Below are positions 18,069-25,841 of a DNA stretch of 64,000 nucleotides, piece by piece (the first letter of the stretch is position 1; every line of letters starts with the position of its first letter). The DNA is taken from positions 1 through 64,000 of the forward strand of contig CADBZH010000011.1 of assembly GCA_902799045.1 (NCBI GenBank). The letters are read 5' to 3'. A program made the translations under genes and the position numbers. The DNA is from an uncultured Eubacteriales bacterium (GTDB taxonomy: Bacteria; Bacillota; Clostridia; Christensenellales; Aristaeellaceae). A model generated the notes under the pieces. It saw only the letters and a list, made by a program, of their open reading frames with translations, was not told the origin of the DNA and did not search any database.

Positions 18069-19085
18069 TCAGTCCGACCACGTCGCGGCCCAGATCTCCG
18101 GGAAGACGGCCCAGAAGAAGGTGGCGCCGGACTCACCGGAATAGATCGTGCCGTCCTCGGCCATCACGGCGAAGGTGCCGTCCCGGGGAATGGAGAAGAA
18201 GCGCTCGGTCATCCGCAGCCAGCCGTTCTCGTCGTATTCCGGATGGTCGGGGTCCCAGAGCGACACCCGCAGCATCGCGCCGAAGGGCGCGTTTTCATAT
18301 TGAGCCGGGTCGGCGGGCTCCAGCTCCTCCAGCAGCTTGAGCAGCGCATAGGCCCCGAGCTCGCGGCGGTGCAGGATCATCTCCTCCCGCACGCTGCCGT
18401 GGCTGTCGGTGAGCGCCAGCGTGGCAAAGCTGAGCTCCAGATGCTTCGACGGGTCCATCTCCGGCACGCTCCCGCCGTGGGCGAGGTGCTTGAGCTCGAT
18501 GTAGCCCTCCATGCCCTCGAAGCGCACCCGGGCGAAGCCGTTTTCGGCGTCTCCCAGGTACTGCGCCCGCATGCCCTGCACCATCTCGGCGCGGCTCGAC
18601 GCCTCGTCCGGCTGCTCGTAGAACCACACCGTGCGATTGCCGTTGTCGATCCCGCCGCTTGCGCCGCAGACCACCGCCCACTCCCCCGCCTCGAAGGGGC
18701 CGTCCTGGCTGAAGGCCACGTCCAGCACATAGGAATAGCCGCTCTCCTCGGGGATCTGCACCATGGCCGGCGAGGGCGCGGCCTCCTCCGGCTCCGGTAC
18801 GGTTTGCACCTGTTCCGGCTCCGGTTCAGTTTGCGCCTGCTCCGGCTCCGCGCCGCTCACCACGGCCCGCGGGTCTGCCGGCGCCACCGCCGTGTCGGGC
18901 CTCGGGGCGTTCAGCCGCCCCAGCGCCGCGATCAGCCCCACGGCGACCACCGCGAACGCCGCCGCAGCCGCCGTCCAGCGCCGCCGCCGCTCGTAGCGCT
19001 TCACCCGCGCGCCGCCGTTCAGGATCGCCTGGGCGAAGGCGTCCGAGGCCTCCGGCAGGCTCCTGTTCTGCCTCCTGTCATCCAT
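18069..19085 (-). CDS. Putative anti-sigma factor with extracytoplasmic SH3-like domain
   Basis: A 338-residue single-pass membrane protein. Residues 1-35 are cytoplasmic and charged, 36-58 form the helix, then comes a Pro/Glu/Gln-rich linker (residues 70-110), and residues 115-215 contain an SH3b-like segment with ARVRFEGMEGYIELKHLA. The start overlaps the end of the ECF sigma gene by eight bases, the usual arrangement for a sigma/anti-sigma pair, so it likely holds the sigma factor until a wall signal is sensed. No zinc-binding HxxxCxxC motif is visible, so it would be a non-ZAS type. Anti-sigma activity is inferred from position. Confidence 0.7.
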   Translation of the reverse strand: MDDRRQNRSLPEASDAFAQAILNGGARVKRYERRRRWTAAAAAFAVVAVGLIAALGRLNAPRPDTAVAPADPRAVVSGAEPEQAQTEPEPEQVQTVPEPEEAAPSPAMVQIPEESGYSYVLDVAFSQDGPFEAGEWAVVCGASGGIDNGNRTVWFYEQPDEASSRAEMVQGMRAQYLGDAENGFARVRFEGMEGYIELKHLAHGGSVPEMDPSKHLELSFATLALTDSHGSVREEMILHRRELGAYALLKLLEELEPADPAQYENAPFGAMLRVSLWDPDHPEYDENGWLRMTERFFSIPRDGTFAVMAEDGTIYSGESGATFFWAVFPEIWAATWSD

Positions 19086-19560
19086 TCGCGCCGCCTCCCT
19101 CGTCCAATTCCTTTCGCAGCAGCTCCCGCGCCCTGCGCACGCGCCGCTTCACCCGCTCCGCCGTCTCGCCCAGGATCCCGGCGACCTCCTTCTGACTGTA
19201 GCCGTCGAAGTAGTAGAGGAGCAGCGGCAGGCGCAGGTCGTCCGGCAGCGCGTGCACGGCCGCCAGCAGCGCCGCGTCCGGCGGCAGCTCCGGCGGTTCT
19301 TCGGCCTTCAGCGCCTCCATCATGCGGCGGTTGCGGATCTGCCGACGCTGCATGTCCCGGCACTGGTTCACCAGGATCCGCGTGAACCACACGCCGAAGG
19401 CTTCCTCGTCCCGCAGGCTTCCCCGGCGCTTCCAGCCCTTGAGCATGGCCTCCTGCACCGCGTCCGCCGCGTCCTGCTCGTTCCAGAGGATCGCCATGGC
19501 GACGTGATACAGCTTCGTCCGCATCGCCAGCACCGCCTCCAGAAACCTGTCCTCGCTCAT
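19078..19560 (-). CDS. ECF-type RNA polymerase sigma factor
   Basis: A 160-residue protein with sigma region 2 (LYHVAMAILWNEQDAADAV, then EAMLKGWKR) and region 4 helix-turn-helix (GYSQKEVAGILGETAERVKR). The spacing is right for ECF sigma factors and there is no region 3. The ATG at 19560 is chosen over codons at 19566 and 19590 because a GGGGGGA run lies seven bases upstream of it only. A perfect palindrome AGTGTACACT lies at 19582-19591, just before the gene. The downstream overlapping gene is its probable anti-sigma. Confidence 0.92.
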   Translation of the reverse strand: MSEDRFLEAVLAMRTKLYHVAMAILWNEQDAADAVQEAMLKGWKRRGSLRDEEAFGVWFTRILVNQCRDMQRRQIRNRRMMEALKAEEPPELPPDAALLAAVHALPDDLRLPLLLYYFDGYSQKEVAGILGETAERVKRRVRRARELLRKELDEGGGANG

Positions 19561-19641
19561 CGCCATTCCCCCCACGCGACCAGTGTACACTACAGGGACG
19601 GATGCGGGGCAATGTCGGGGCGCAGATCTCCAAAAATTAAC

Positions 19642-19676
19642 AAACCGGCCCTGTCATGCTTCGACAGGGCCGGTTT
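19642..19676 (-). terminator. Terminator of the tetR-CPBP operon
   Basis: 14-bp stem AAACCGGCCCTGTC / GACAGGGCCGGTTT; on the minus strand it is followed by GTTAATTTTT. Confidence 0.8.
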
Positions 19677-19688
19677 GCGCGGGCTCGG

Positions 19689-20435
19689 TCAGCCGCGACT
19701 CCCGGCGGGCTTCGGCTCGGGCAGGCGCTTCACCAGCCAGAGGCAGTAGGCCGCGATCAGCAGGATGATCCCGCCGTTCACCAGCATCTCCACCCACGGG
19801 GCGAAGCCGCCCTCCGCCGCGAAGGCGCCCAGGGCGTTGTTGACGGCGTGGAACAGTATGCAGGGCACCAGGCTGCCGCCCCGATGGAATACCAGCACCA
19901 GCGCAAAGCCCACCGCCACCGCGAAGAGGATCTGCACAAGCGTCTCCGGCAGGCTCCGCCCGCTGCCGTTGAAGGCGTTGACGATGTGGCCCAGGCCAAA
20001 GGTGACCGCGGAGACGACGATGGCCCGGCGCGCGTTCTCCCGCTCCATGGCCTTGAACAGCAGGCCCCGGAAGATGACCTCCTCCAGCAGGCCCACGCAG
20101 GACATGCTGAGCACGAAGAGCGCCGTCTCCACCGGCGTCATCGGAAGCCCCACCCCGCCCGCGAGCTTCGACAGCGCGACGACGGCCAGCGGCAGGTAGT
20201 ACAGGAAGCGGGACGCCGGATAGAACGGCCGCCGGAACCCGTACTTTTCACCCAGCCTGTTCTTGAACACAAACCCCAGCAGCGCCGCGCAGAGCAGCAG
20301 GTGAACCGGCAGCGTCACGCACTTCGCCACCCCGATGCCCTTCGAAAGGTTGTCCGCGACGCTGGTCAGCACCACATAGGCGACGATCCACGCCACCGCG
20401 AACCCGATCTCGCTTTTCTCATAGAGCTTTTTCAT
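19689..20435 (-). CDS. CPBP-family intramembrane metalloprotease
   Basis: A 248-residue membrane protein of seven to eight helices. It carries all three CPBP (Abi/Rce1) motifs: EEVIFRG (near residue 140), FGLGHIVN, and FHAVNN, which together supply the metal-binding Glu and His residues. Bacterial members cleave membrane or leader peptides and are often found with bacteriocin-like peptide genes. Its start overlaps the TetR gene stop by four bases. The operon is divergent from the SCIFF peptide locus, which makes a peptide substrate conceivable but unproven. Confidence 0.9.
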   Translation of the reverse strand: MKKLYEKSEIGFAVAWIVAYVVLTSVADNLSKGIGVAKCVTLPVHLLLCAALLGFVFKNRLGEKYGFRRPFYPASRFLYYLPLAVVALSKLAGGVGLPMTPVETALFVLSMSCVGLLEEVIFRGLLFKAMERENARRAIVVSAVTFGLGHIVNAFNGSGRSLPETLVQILFAVAVGFALVLVFHRGGSLVPCILFHAVNNALGAFAAEGGFAPWVEMLVNGGIILLIAAYCLWLVKRLPEPKPAGSRG

Positions 20436-21001
20436 CTTGGTCTCCCCCTCAGTTTCATCAATCCCTCAAACAGCATGGAAAGCGCGGCCCGGGCCGCCTC
20501 GCCGTCCCAGCGCATGGCGTTGTTCGCCAACAGGCTGGCGTAGCCGTGTACCGCGGCAAACAGCGCCTCGAACACGCGCCCGCGCTCCGCCTCCGGCAGG
20601 CCCGTCGCCTCCCCGACCAGCGCAAGCAGCGGCGCGACCTCTGGCTGGGCGATCAGCTCCTCCAGGGTCCGCCCCTCGAACCAGCCGGATTGAAACAGGA
20701 ACCTGAACAGCGGCTTCTCCTCCGCCGCGAAGCGGATGTAGTTGAGGCCCAGGGCCAGCAGCGGCTCCTCCGCCGACTCCAGCCCGTCGAAGAGCCGGGC
20801 GGTGTGGAAGTCGTCCGCCCGCCGGTACGTCTCCTCCAGGATCTGCCGGACGCTTTCAAATTGGTACAGCACCGGCTGGGTGGAACAGCCCAGGCGCTCC
20901 GCCAGCCTGCGGACCGTGATTGCCTCAAAGCCCTGCTCCCGGGCCAGCTCGAACGCGGCGTCCAGGATGGCCTCGCGGGTCACCTTCGCCTTCGGCGGCA
21001 T
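20432..21001 (-). CDS. TetR-family transcriptional regulator
   Basis: A 189-residue protein. The N-terminal helix-turn-helix is typical: TREAILDAAFELAREQGFEA, then TVRRLAERLGCSTQPVLYQF. The C-terminal half is all-helical ligand-binding and not assignable to a ligand. A near-operator palindrome at 21027-21040 overlaps its own -10 box, so autorepression is likely. GGGGGAG precedes the ATG. It is followed by, and coupled to, the CPBP protease gene and lies back-to-back with the SCIFF gene. Confidence 0.93.
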   Translation of the reverse strand: MPPKAKVTREAILDAAFELAREQGFEAITVRRLAERLGCSTQPVLYQFESVRQILEETYRRADDFHTARLFDGLESAEEPLLALGLNYIRFAAEEKPLFRFLFQSGWFEGRTLEELIAQPEVAPLLALVGEATGLPEAERGRVFEALFAAVHGYASLLANNAMRWDGEAARAALSMLFEGLMKLRGRPR

Positions 21002-21026
21002 GGGCGCTCCCCCTCTCGCGCGTTTT

Positions 21027-21040
21027 ATAACACATGTTAT
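21027..21040. promoter_or_regulatory. Candidate TetR operator
   Basis: ATAACA-CA-TGTTAT: two perfect 6-base arms, lying 26 bases upstream of tetR and overlapping its -10 box. Confidence 0.65.
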
Positions 21041-21067
21041 TATACTTTACTCCCCCGCCGCTGTCAA
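21039..21067 (-). promoter_or_regulatory. Promoter of tetR-CPBP
   Basis: Minus-strand TTGACA, 17 bases, TATAAT: full consensus. Confidence 0.85.
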
Positions 21068-21099
21068 CCGTCCGGGGCGTATTAATTCTTCCCCAGCGA

Positions 21100-21128
21100 T
21101 TGACAATCCGCCCGTCCTCTGCTATGAT
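21100..21128 (+). promoter_or_regulatory. Promoter of the SCIFF gene
   Basis: TTGACA, 17 bases, TATGAT (a TATAAT overlaps at 21128-21133). It is 33 bases from the divergent tetR -35 box. Confidence 0.8.
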
Positions 21129-21160
21129 ATAATCATCAATATATGTGGAGGAATACGAAA

Positions 21161-21310
21161 ATGACCCATATCAAGACCATCGAAACCCGCAACCTGTGCG
21201 ACAGCGCCAAGAACGGCGGCTGCGGCGAGTGCCAGACTTCCTGCCAGTCCGCCTGCAAGACCAGCTGCGGCATCGCCAACCAGCAGTGCGAGCAGAAGGC
21301 CGACAAGTAA
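21161..21310 (+). CDS. scfA: SCIFF ranthipeptide precursor
   Basis: A 49-residue peptide, MTHIKTIETRNLCDSAKNGG at the start, with the SCIFF signature CGECQTSCQSACKTSCGI at residues 21-38. Cysteines at 13, 21, 24, 28, 32, 36 and 43 give the six-in-forty-five pattern plus one. In characterised homologues a radical SAM enzyme links Cys sulfur to a nearby Thr or other side chain (ranthipeptide class). GGAGG lies ten bases before the ATG. The promoter is close to consensus, so the peptide is probably abundant. The maturase gene is 61 bases downstream. SCIFF is nearly universal in Clostridia, yet its physiological role is still poorly known. Confidence 0.97.
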   Translation: MTHIKTIETRNLCDSAKNGGCGECQTSCQSACKTSCGIANQQCEQKADK

Positions 21311-21325
21311 TTGCGGAGAACCATC

Positions 21326-21355
21326 ATCAATGCCGCCTGTACAGGCGGCATTGAT
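21326..21355 (+). promoter_or_regulatory. Perfect hairpin between precursor and maturase genes
   Basis: ATCAATGCCGCCTGT joined directly to its exact reverse complement, a 15-bp inverted repeat with no T run after it. It could stabilise the short precursor mRNA or limit read-through into the maturase gene. Confidence 0.8.
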
Positions 21356-21371
21356 GGTCTATGGGGGATAT

Positions 21372-22748
21372 ATGATTCACCAGTACAAACTGAACGGCTA
21401 CAACATCGTGCTGGACGTGTGCTCCGGCTCGGTGCACGTGGTGGACGACGTTGCCTATGACATCATCGGCCTGTATGAGTCGCACGCCTGGGAGGAGATC
21501 CTTTCGCAGATGGCCGAAAAGCACCCGGACGTCCCGGAAGGGGAGCTTTCAGAATGCTACGACCAGGTGACGGCGCTGAAGGACGCGGGCAAGCTGTTCG
21601 CGCCGGACACCTTCGAGCCCATGGCGGGCCAGCTCAAGCGGCGCACCAGCGGCGTGGTGAAGGCGCTGTGCCTGCACGTGGCCCACACCTGCAACCTCAA
21701 CTGCGCCTATTGCTTCGCCAGCCAGGGCAAATACCACGGCGAGCGGGCCGTGATGAGCTATGAGGTGGGCAAGCGGGCGCTGGATTTCCTCGTGGAGCAC
21801 TCCGGCACGCGCAAGAACCTGGAGGTGGACTTCTTCGGCGGCGAACCGCTGATGAACTTCGACGTGGTCAAGAGGCTGGTGGCCTACGCGCGGTCCATCG
21901 AGCAGGAGAAGGGCAAGCGCTTCCGCTTCACGCTGACCACCAACGGCATGCTGGTGGACGACGACGTGATCGACTTCGCCAACCGCGAGTGCCACAACGT
22001 GGTGCTGAGCCTGGACGGGCGCAAGGCCATCCACGACGCCTGCCGCGTGGACTACGCCGGCAACGGCAGCTGGGATCGGATCGTGCCGAAGTTTCAGGAA
22101 TTCGTGAGGCGGCGCGGCGGCAAAAACTACTACATGCGCGGCACCTTCACCCACGCCAACCCGGATTTCCTGGAAGACATCAAGGTGATGCTGGAGCTGG
22201 GCTTCACCGAGCTTTCGATGGAGCCGGTGGTGTGCGCCGAGGGCGATCCTGCCGCGCTGACGGAGGCGGATTTGCCCATCGTCCTCAAGCAGTATGAGGA
22301 CCTGGCGAAGCTGATGATCGAACGCCGCCGGGAGGGCCGCCCGTTCACCTTCTACCACTATATGATCGACCTGACCGGCGGGCCCTGCATCTACAAGCGC
22401 ATCTCCGGCTGTGGCAGCGGCACCGAATACATGGCCGTCACCCCCTGGGGCGACCTCTATCCCTGCCACCAGTTCGTCGGCGAGGAGGCCTTCCGGCTGG
22501 GCGACATCTGGCAGGGCGTCACGAACCCCGGCAAGCAGGCCGAGTTCGCCGCCTGCAACGTCTATGCCCGCGAGGCCTGCCGCGACTGCTGGGCCAGGCT
22601 CTACTGCTCCGGCGGCTGTGCCGCCAACGCCTGGCATGCCACCGGCAGCGTCACCGGCGTGTATGAATACGGCTGCAAGCTGTTCCGCAAGCGCATGGAA
22701 TGCGCCATCATGGCGGAGATCGACCGGCAGTTCCATGAAAATGAATGA
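21372..22748 (+). CDS. scfB: SCIFF maturase, radical SAM/SPASM protein
   Basis: A 458-residue enzyme. Residues 1-90 form the peptide-recognition (RRE-like) region; the radical SAM cluster motif CNLNCAYC lies near residue 110, followed by FFGGEPL; the C-terminal SPASM region holds the cysteines of CGSGTEYMAVTPWGDLYPCH, then CRDCWARLYCSGGC, which bind auxiliary clusters. It uses S-adenosylmethionine to install thioether cross-links in the SCIFF peptide. The ATG at 21372 follows GGGGGA; the earlier ATG at 21330 lies in the hairpin. Its stop codon overlaps the next gene. Confidence 0.97.
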   Translation: MIHQYKLNGYNIVLDVCSGSVHVVDDVAYDIIGLYESHAWEEILSQMAEKHPDVPEGELSECYDQVTALKDAGKLFAPDTFEPMAGQLKRRTSGVVKALCLHVAHTCNLNCAYCFASQGKYHGERAVMSYEVGKRALDFLVEHSGTRKNLEVDFFGGEPLMNFDVVKRLVAYARSIEQEKGKRFRFTLTTNGMLVDDDVIDFANRECHNVVLSLDGRKAIHDACRVDYAGNGSWDRIVPKFQEFVRRRGGKNYYMRGTFTHANPDFLEDIKVMLELGFTELSMEPVVCAEGDPAALTEADLPIVLKQYEDLAKLMIERRREGRPFTFYHYMIDLTGGPCIYKRISGCGSGTEYMAVTPWGDLYPCHQFVGEEAFRLGDIWQGVTNPGKQAEFAACNVYAREACRDCWARLYCSGGCAANAWHATGSVTGVYEYGCKLFRKRMECAIMAEIDRQFHENE

Positions 22749-24087
22749 CCTGACCACGCCCATCCTCGATTTCGTCCGCGGCTACGCCGAATCCGGCGCG
22801 GCCCGCTTTCATATGCCCGGGCACAAGGGCGCGGGGCTGCTGGGCTTCGAGGCGCTGGACATCACGGAGATCGACGGCGCGGGCGAGCTGTACGCCCCCG
22901 AGGGCCCGATCGCCCTCAGCGAGGCCAACGCCTCGGCGCTGTTCGGCGCGGACACCTACTACTCCTGCGAGGGCAGCTCGCTGGCCATCCGCGCGATGCT
23001 GAAGCTGGCGCTGGAGGGCGCGGACGCGCCGGTGGTGCTGGCGGGCCGCAACGCCCATCGCGCGTTCCTGAGTGCGGCGGCGCTGCTGGGGTTTGACGTC
23101 GAATGGCTGCACCCCGCCGCGGGCGAGGCCTACCACAGCTGCGCGGTGTCCGCCGGGGCGGTGGACGCGGCGCTTTCGCGGCTGGGCGGGCGCTGCCGGG
23201 CGGTGTACCTCACCAGCCCGGATTACCTCGGCCACCTTTCGGACATCGCCGCCATCGCCGGCGTCTGCCACCGCCGCGGAGCGCTTCTGCTGGTGGACAA
23301 CGCCCACGGAGCCTATCTGAAATTCCTGCCGGACGGCTCCCGCCACCCGATGGACCTGGGCGCGGACCTGTGCTGCGACTCGGCCCACAAGACGTTGCCC
23401 GCCCTGACCGGCGCGGCCTACCTGCACGTCCACCCGCGCATGAAGCTCGACGCCCGCCGGGTAAAGTCGGCGCTGGCGCTGTTCGGCTCGAGCAGCCCGT
23501 CCTGGCTGATCCTGCAATCGCTGGACGCCTGCAACCCGCTGCTGCGGGACCTTCCCCCGCGGCTGGCCGAATGCCTGGAGGGGCTGGAGGGGCTGAAAGC
23601 GGCGCTGACCGCGCACGGCTATGCCCTCGTGGGGGACGAGCCGATGAAGCTGACCCTCGCCGCCAGGCCGTTCGGCGTCACTGGCGACGATCTGGCGGCC
23701 CGGCTGCGGGAGAAGGGCGTGGTCTGCGAATTCCACGACCCGGACTACTGCGTGCTGATGCCGACGCCCTGGAACGCGGAGCGCGACCTGGCGCGGCTTC
23801 GCGACGCGCTGCTCTCGATCCCCCGCCGGGATGCCCTGCCCGGGGACGCGCCGGCCTACCGGGCAAACCGGATCGCGCTGGCCGTCCGCGAGGCCGCCTT
23901 CGCCGCCCGGGAGACGCTGCCGGTGGAGGCGTGCCTGGGCCGCGTGCTCGCCGGCTCCGCCCTGGCCTGCCCCCCCTGCGTGCCCATCGCCGTGTGCGGG
24001 GAAGTGATCGACGAGGGCGTGATCGAACGGCTGAGGTATTACGGCATCGCGGAGTGCGAAGTGGTCAAGACGGAGCGGCAGTTTTGA
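22735..24087 (+). CDS. PLP-dependent Orn/Lys/Arg-type amino-acid decarboxylase
   Basis: A 450-residue fold-type I enzyme of the shorter (SpeA/YaaO-like) subgroup. Visible features: FHMPGHKG near the N-terminus, DNAHGAYLKF, and the PLP-lysine motif DSAHKTLPALTG, typical of Orn/Lys/Arg decarboxylases. It lacks the response-regulator-like wing domain of the long enterobacterial enzymes. Substrate could be arginine, lysine or ornithine. Two in-frame ATGs (22735, 22741) both overlap the scfB end; I give the first. No separate promoter is visible, so it is probably expressed with the SCIFF maturase. Confidence 0.88.
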   Translation: MKMNDLTTPILDFVRGYAESGAARFHMPGHKGAGLLGFEALDITEIDGAGELYAPEGPIALSEANASALFGADTYYSCEGSSLAIRAMLKLALEGADAPVVLAGRNAHRAFLSAAALLGFDVEWLHPAAGEAYHSCAVSAGAVDAALSRLGGRCRAVYLTSPDYLGHLSDIAAIAGVCHRRGALLLVDNAHGAYLKFLPDGSRHPMDLGADLCCDSAHKTLPALTGAAYLHVHPRMKLDARRVKSALALFGSSSPSWLILQSLDACNPLLRDLPPRLAECLEGLEGLKAALTAHGYALVGDEPMKLTLAARPFGVTGDDLAARLREKGVVCEFHDPDYCVLMPTPWNAERDLARLRDALLSIPRRDALPGDAPAYRANRIALAVREAAFAARETLPVEACLGRVLAGSALACPPCVPIAVCGEVIDEGVIERLRYYGIAECEVVKTERQF

Positions 24088-24193
24088 CTCCCTCAGGCGC
24101 TTCGCGCCAGCTCCCTCGGGGAGGGAGCCTTTTGGCCTGATTCGCCTCCCTCCCCGAGGGAGGTGGCCGAGCGCAGCGAGGTCGGAGGGAGTC
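24086..24193. repeat. 108-bp nested palindrome, family H
   Basis: Outer arms gactccctc and gagggagtc enclose two inner palindromes, ctccctc-ggg-gagggag and cctccct-ccccg-agggagg, plus ggcgc-ttc-gcgcc. Its first base is inside the decarboxylase TGA stop. It may act as a terminator; I saw only this copy. Confidence 0.85.
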
Positions 24194-24275
24194 CCCCGAC
24201 CCAACATGGCACAAAAAGTCGCGCAGCGTTGCGCGACTTCTGCTATACTCCAATCACGGCGAAGGGAGGACAACC

Positions 24276-25109
24276 ATGAGCGGATTGACCGAGGGCATCG
24301 CCGCGGCGATCGCCTACATCGAGGCCCACCTGGCGGACGAGGTGGACATGAGCGAGGCGGCGAAGCGGGCCTGCCTGTCCGGCTTTTACTTCCAGCGGGT
24401 GTTCCACGCGCTCTGCGGACAGACCGTGGGCGAGTACGTCCGAAGCCGCAGGCTGACGCTGGCGGCCCAGGAGCTGAGCGCCCATCGGAGCAAGGTGATC
24501 GACGTGGCGCTGAAATACGGCTACGACTCGCCGGACAGCTTTGCCCGGGCCTTCACCCGCTTTCACGGCGTCTCTCCCTCCGCCGCGAGGGAGCCGGGCG
24601 CGCGGCTGAACGCCGTGGCCCCGCTTGCGATCAAGCTGACATTGGAGGGTGGAATCATGTTGGAGTACAGGATCGCCGAAAAGGCGCAATTCACCGTGAC
24701 GGGCGTGTCCCGGCGCTTCAACGCCGAGACCAGCTACCAGGAAATCCCGAAGTACTGGGACGAACACATGCGGGGGCCGCTGAAGGACGCCGTGATGGGC
24801 GTGTTCGGCATCTGCCTGGACATGGAGGGCAGCGACTTCGACTACCTGATCGCGGACCCCTACCAGCCCTGGCGGGACGTGCCCGGGGGCTGCCAGACGC
24901 GGGTGATCCCCGCCGCCACCTGGGCGGTGTTCCCCTGCGTGCTGGGAACGCTGCAGGCGACGAACACGCGCATCTTCAGCGAATGGCTGCCCGCCAGCCA
25001 GGTCTGGAGGCTGGCCGACGCGATCAGCGTGGAATTCTACAAGGGGCCCCTCCCCGAGGAGCGCGACCAGACCCCCTGCGAGATCTGGATCCCCGTGGCA
25101 AGGGCATAA
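24276..25109 (+). CDS. AraC-family regulator with GyrI-like effector domain
   Basis: A 277-residue protein. Residues 8-105 contain the two AraC helix-turn-helix motifs (MSEAAKRACLSGFYFQRVFH and VIDVALKYGYDSPDSFARAF). Residues 130-277 form a GyrI/SoxS-type effector-binding domain (IAEKAQFTVTGVSRRF ... YQEIPKYWDEH), the layout of Rob- and TipA-like drug or ligand sensors. GGGAGG precedes the ATG. No obvious target gene is coupled to it; the LUD gene downstream has its own promoter-like region. Confidence 0.92.
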   Translation: MSGLTEGIAAAIAYIEAHLADEVDMSEAAKRACLSGFYFQRVFHALCGQTVGEYVRSRRLTLAAQELSAHRSKVIDVALKYGYDSPDSFARAFTRFHGVSPSAAREPGARLNAVAPLAIKLTLEGGIMLEYRIAEKAQFTVTGVSRRFNAETSYQEIPKYWDEHMRGPLKDAVMGVFGICLDMEGSDFDYLIADPYQPWRDVPGGCQTRVIPAATWAVFPCVLGTLQATNTRIFSEWLPASQVWRLADAISVEFYKGPLPEERDQTPCEIWIPVARA

Positions 25110-25113
25110 AACA

Positions 25114-25150
25114 AGGGCGAAGCGTTTGTCTTGCGCAACTGCTTCGCCCT
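25114..25150. terminator. Hairpin between the AraC and LUD genes
   Basis: AGGGCGAAGC ... GCTTCGCCCT, a 10-bp stem with a 17-base loop, five bases after the AraC stop. There is no T run, but TATAAT follows at 25155-25160 and may be the -10 box for the LUD gene. Confidence 0.5.
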
Positions 25151-25184
25151 GTGCTATAATCTGGAAAAAACGGGAGGCACGGGC

Positions 25185-25814
25185 ATGAACGAATACATCA
25201 CCCAGCGCAACGCGCTGCTGGCCGGGAAGGTCATCAAGGGGCTGGAGAGCCGCAACATGGCGGGCTACTACGCCGCAAGCCGCGAGGAGGCGAAGGCAAT
25301 CGCCCTGTCGCTGATCGACGAGGGCGCGAGCGTGACGATGGGCGGCGCGATGAGCGCCCATGAAATCGGCCTGGTGGACGCGCTGAAGGCCGGGAACTAT
25401 CGCTTCATCGACCGGGACGCCTGCGAGGATAAGCGCCAGGCCATGCTGCTGGCCTACGACGCGGACGTGTTTCTCTCCAGCGCCAACGCCATCACCGAGG
25501 ACGGCGTCATGATCAACATCGACGGCAACGCCAACCGGGTGTCCGCCATCTGCCAGGGGCCGAAGAAGGTGGTGTTCATCGTGGGCATGAACAAGGTCTG
25601 CCCGGACGTGGACAGCGCCATGAAGCGAGCCCGCAACGTGGCCGCGCCGATCAACGCCCAGCGCTTCGGGCTGAACACCCCCTGCGCCAGGACCGGCGCC
25701 TGCATGGATTGCAAGAACCCGGACACCATCTGCTGCCAGTTCCTGATGACCCGCTTCTCCCGGCACAAGGGCCGCATCCACGTGATCCTGGTGAACGACA
25801 GCCTGGGGTTCTGA
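25185..25814 (+). CDS. LUD domain protein (LutC/YkgG-type, DUF162)
   Basis: A 209-residue protein matching the LUD family: YYAASREEAKAIALSLIDEG near the start, then SANAITEDGVMINIDGNANR and KKVVFIVGMNKV, the family core. It also has a cysteine-rich segment (CARTGACMDCKNPDTICC, near residue 170) that could bind metal or a cluster. Relatives include LutC of lactate oxidation, but LutA/LutB partners are absent, so it is of the stand-alone type with no assigned reaction. The ATG at 25185 is preferred to an upstream TTG because GGGAGG precedes it. Confidence 0.9.
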   Translation: MNEYITQRNALLAGKVIKGLESRNMAGYYAASREEAKAIALSLIDEGASVTMGGAMSAHEIGLVDALKAGNYRFIDRDACEDKRQAMLLAYDADVFLSSANAITEDGVMINIDGNANRVSAICQGPKKVVFIVGMNKVCPDVDSAMKRARNVAAPINAQRFGLNTPCARTGACMDCKNPDTICCQFLMTRFSRHKGRIHVILVNDSLGF

Positions 25815-25841
25815 CGGCAAAGGGGGCATACGCCCCCCTTT

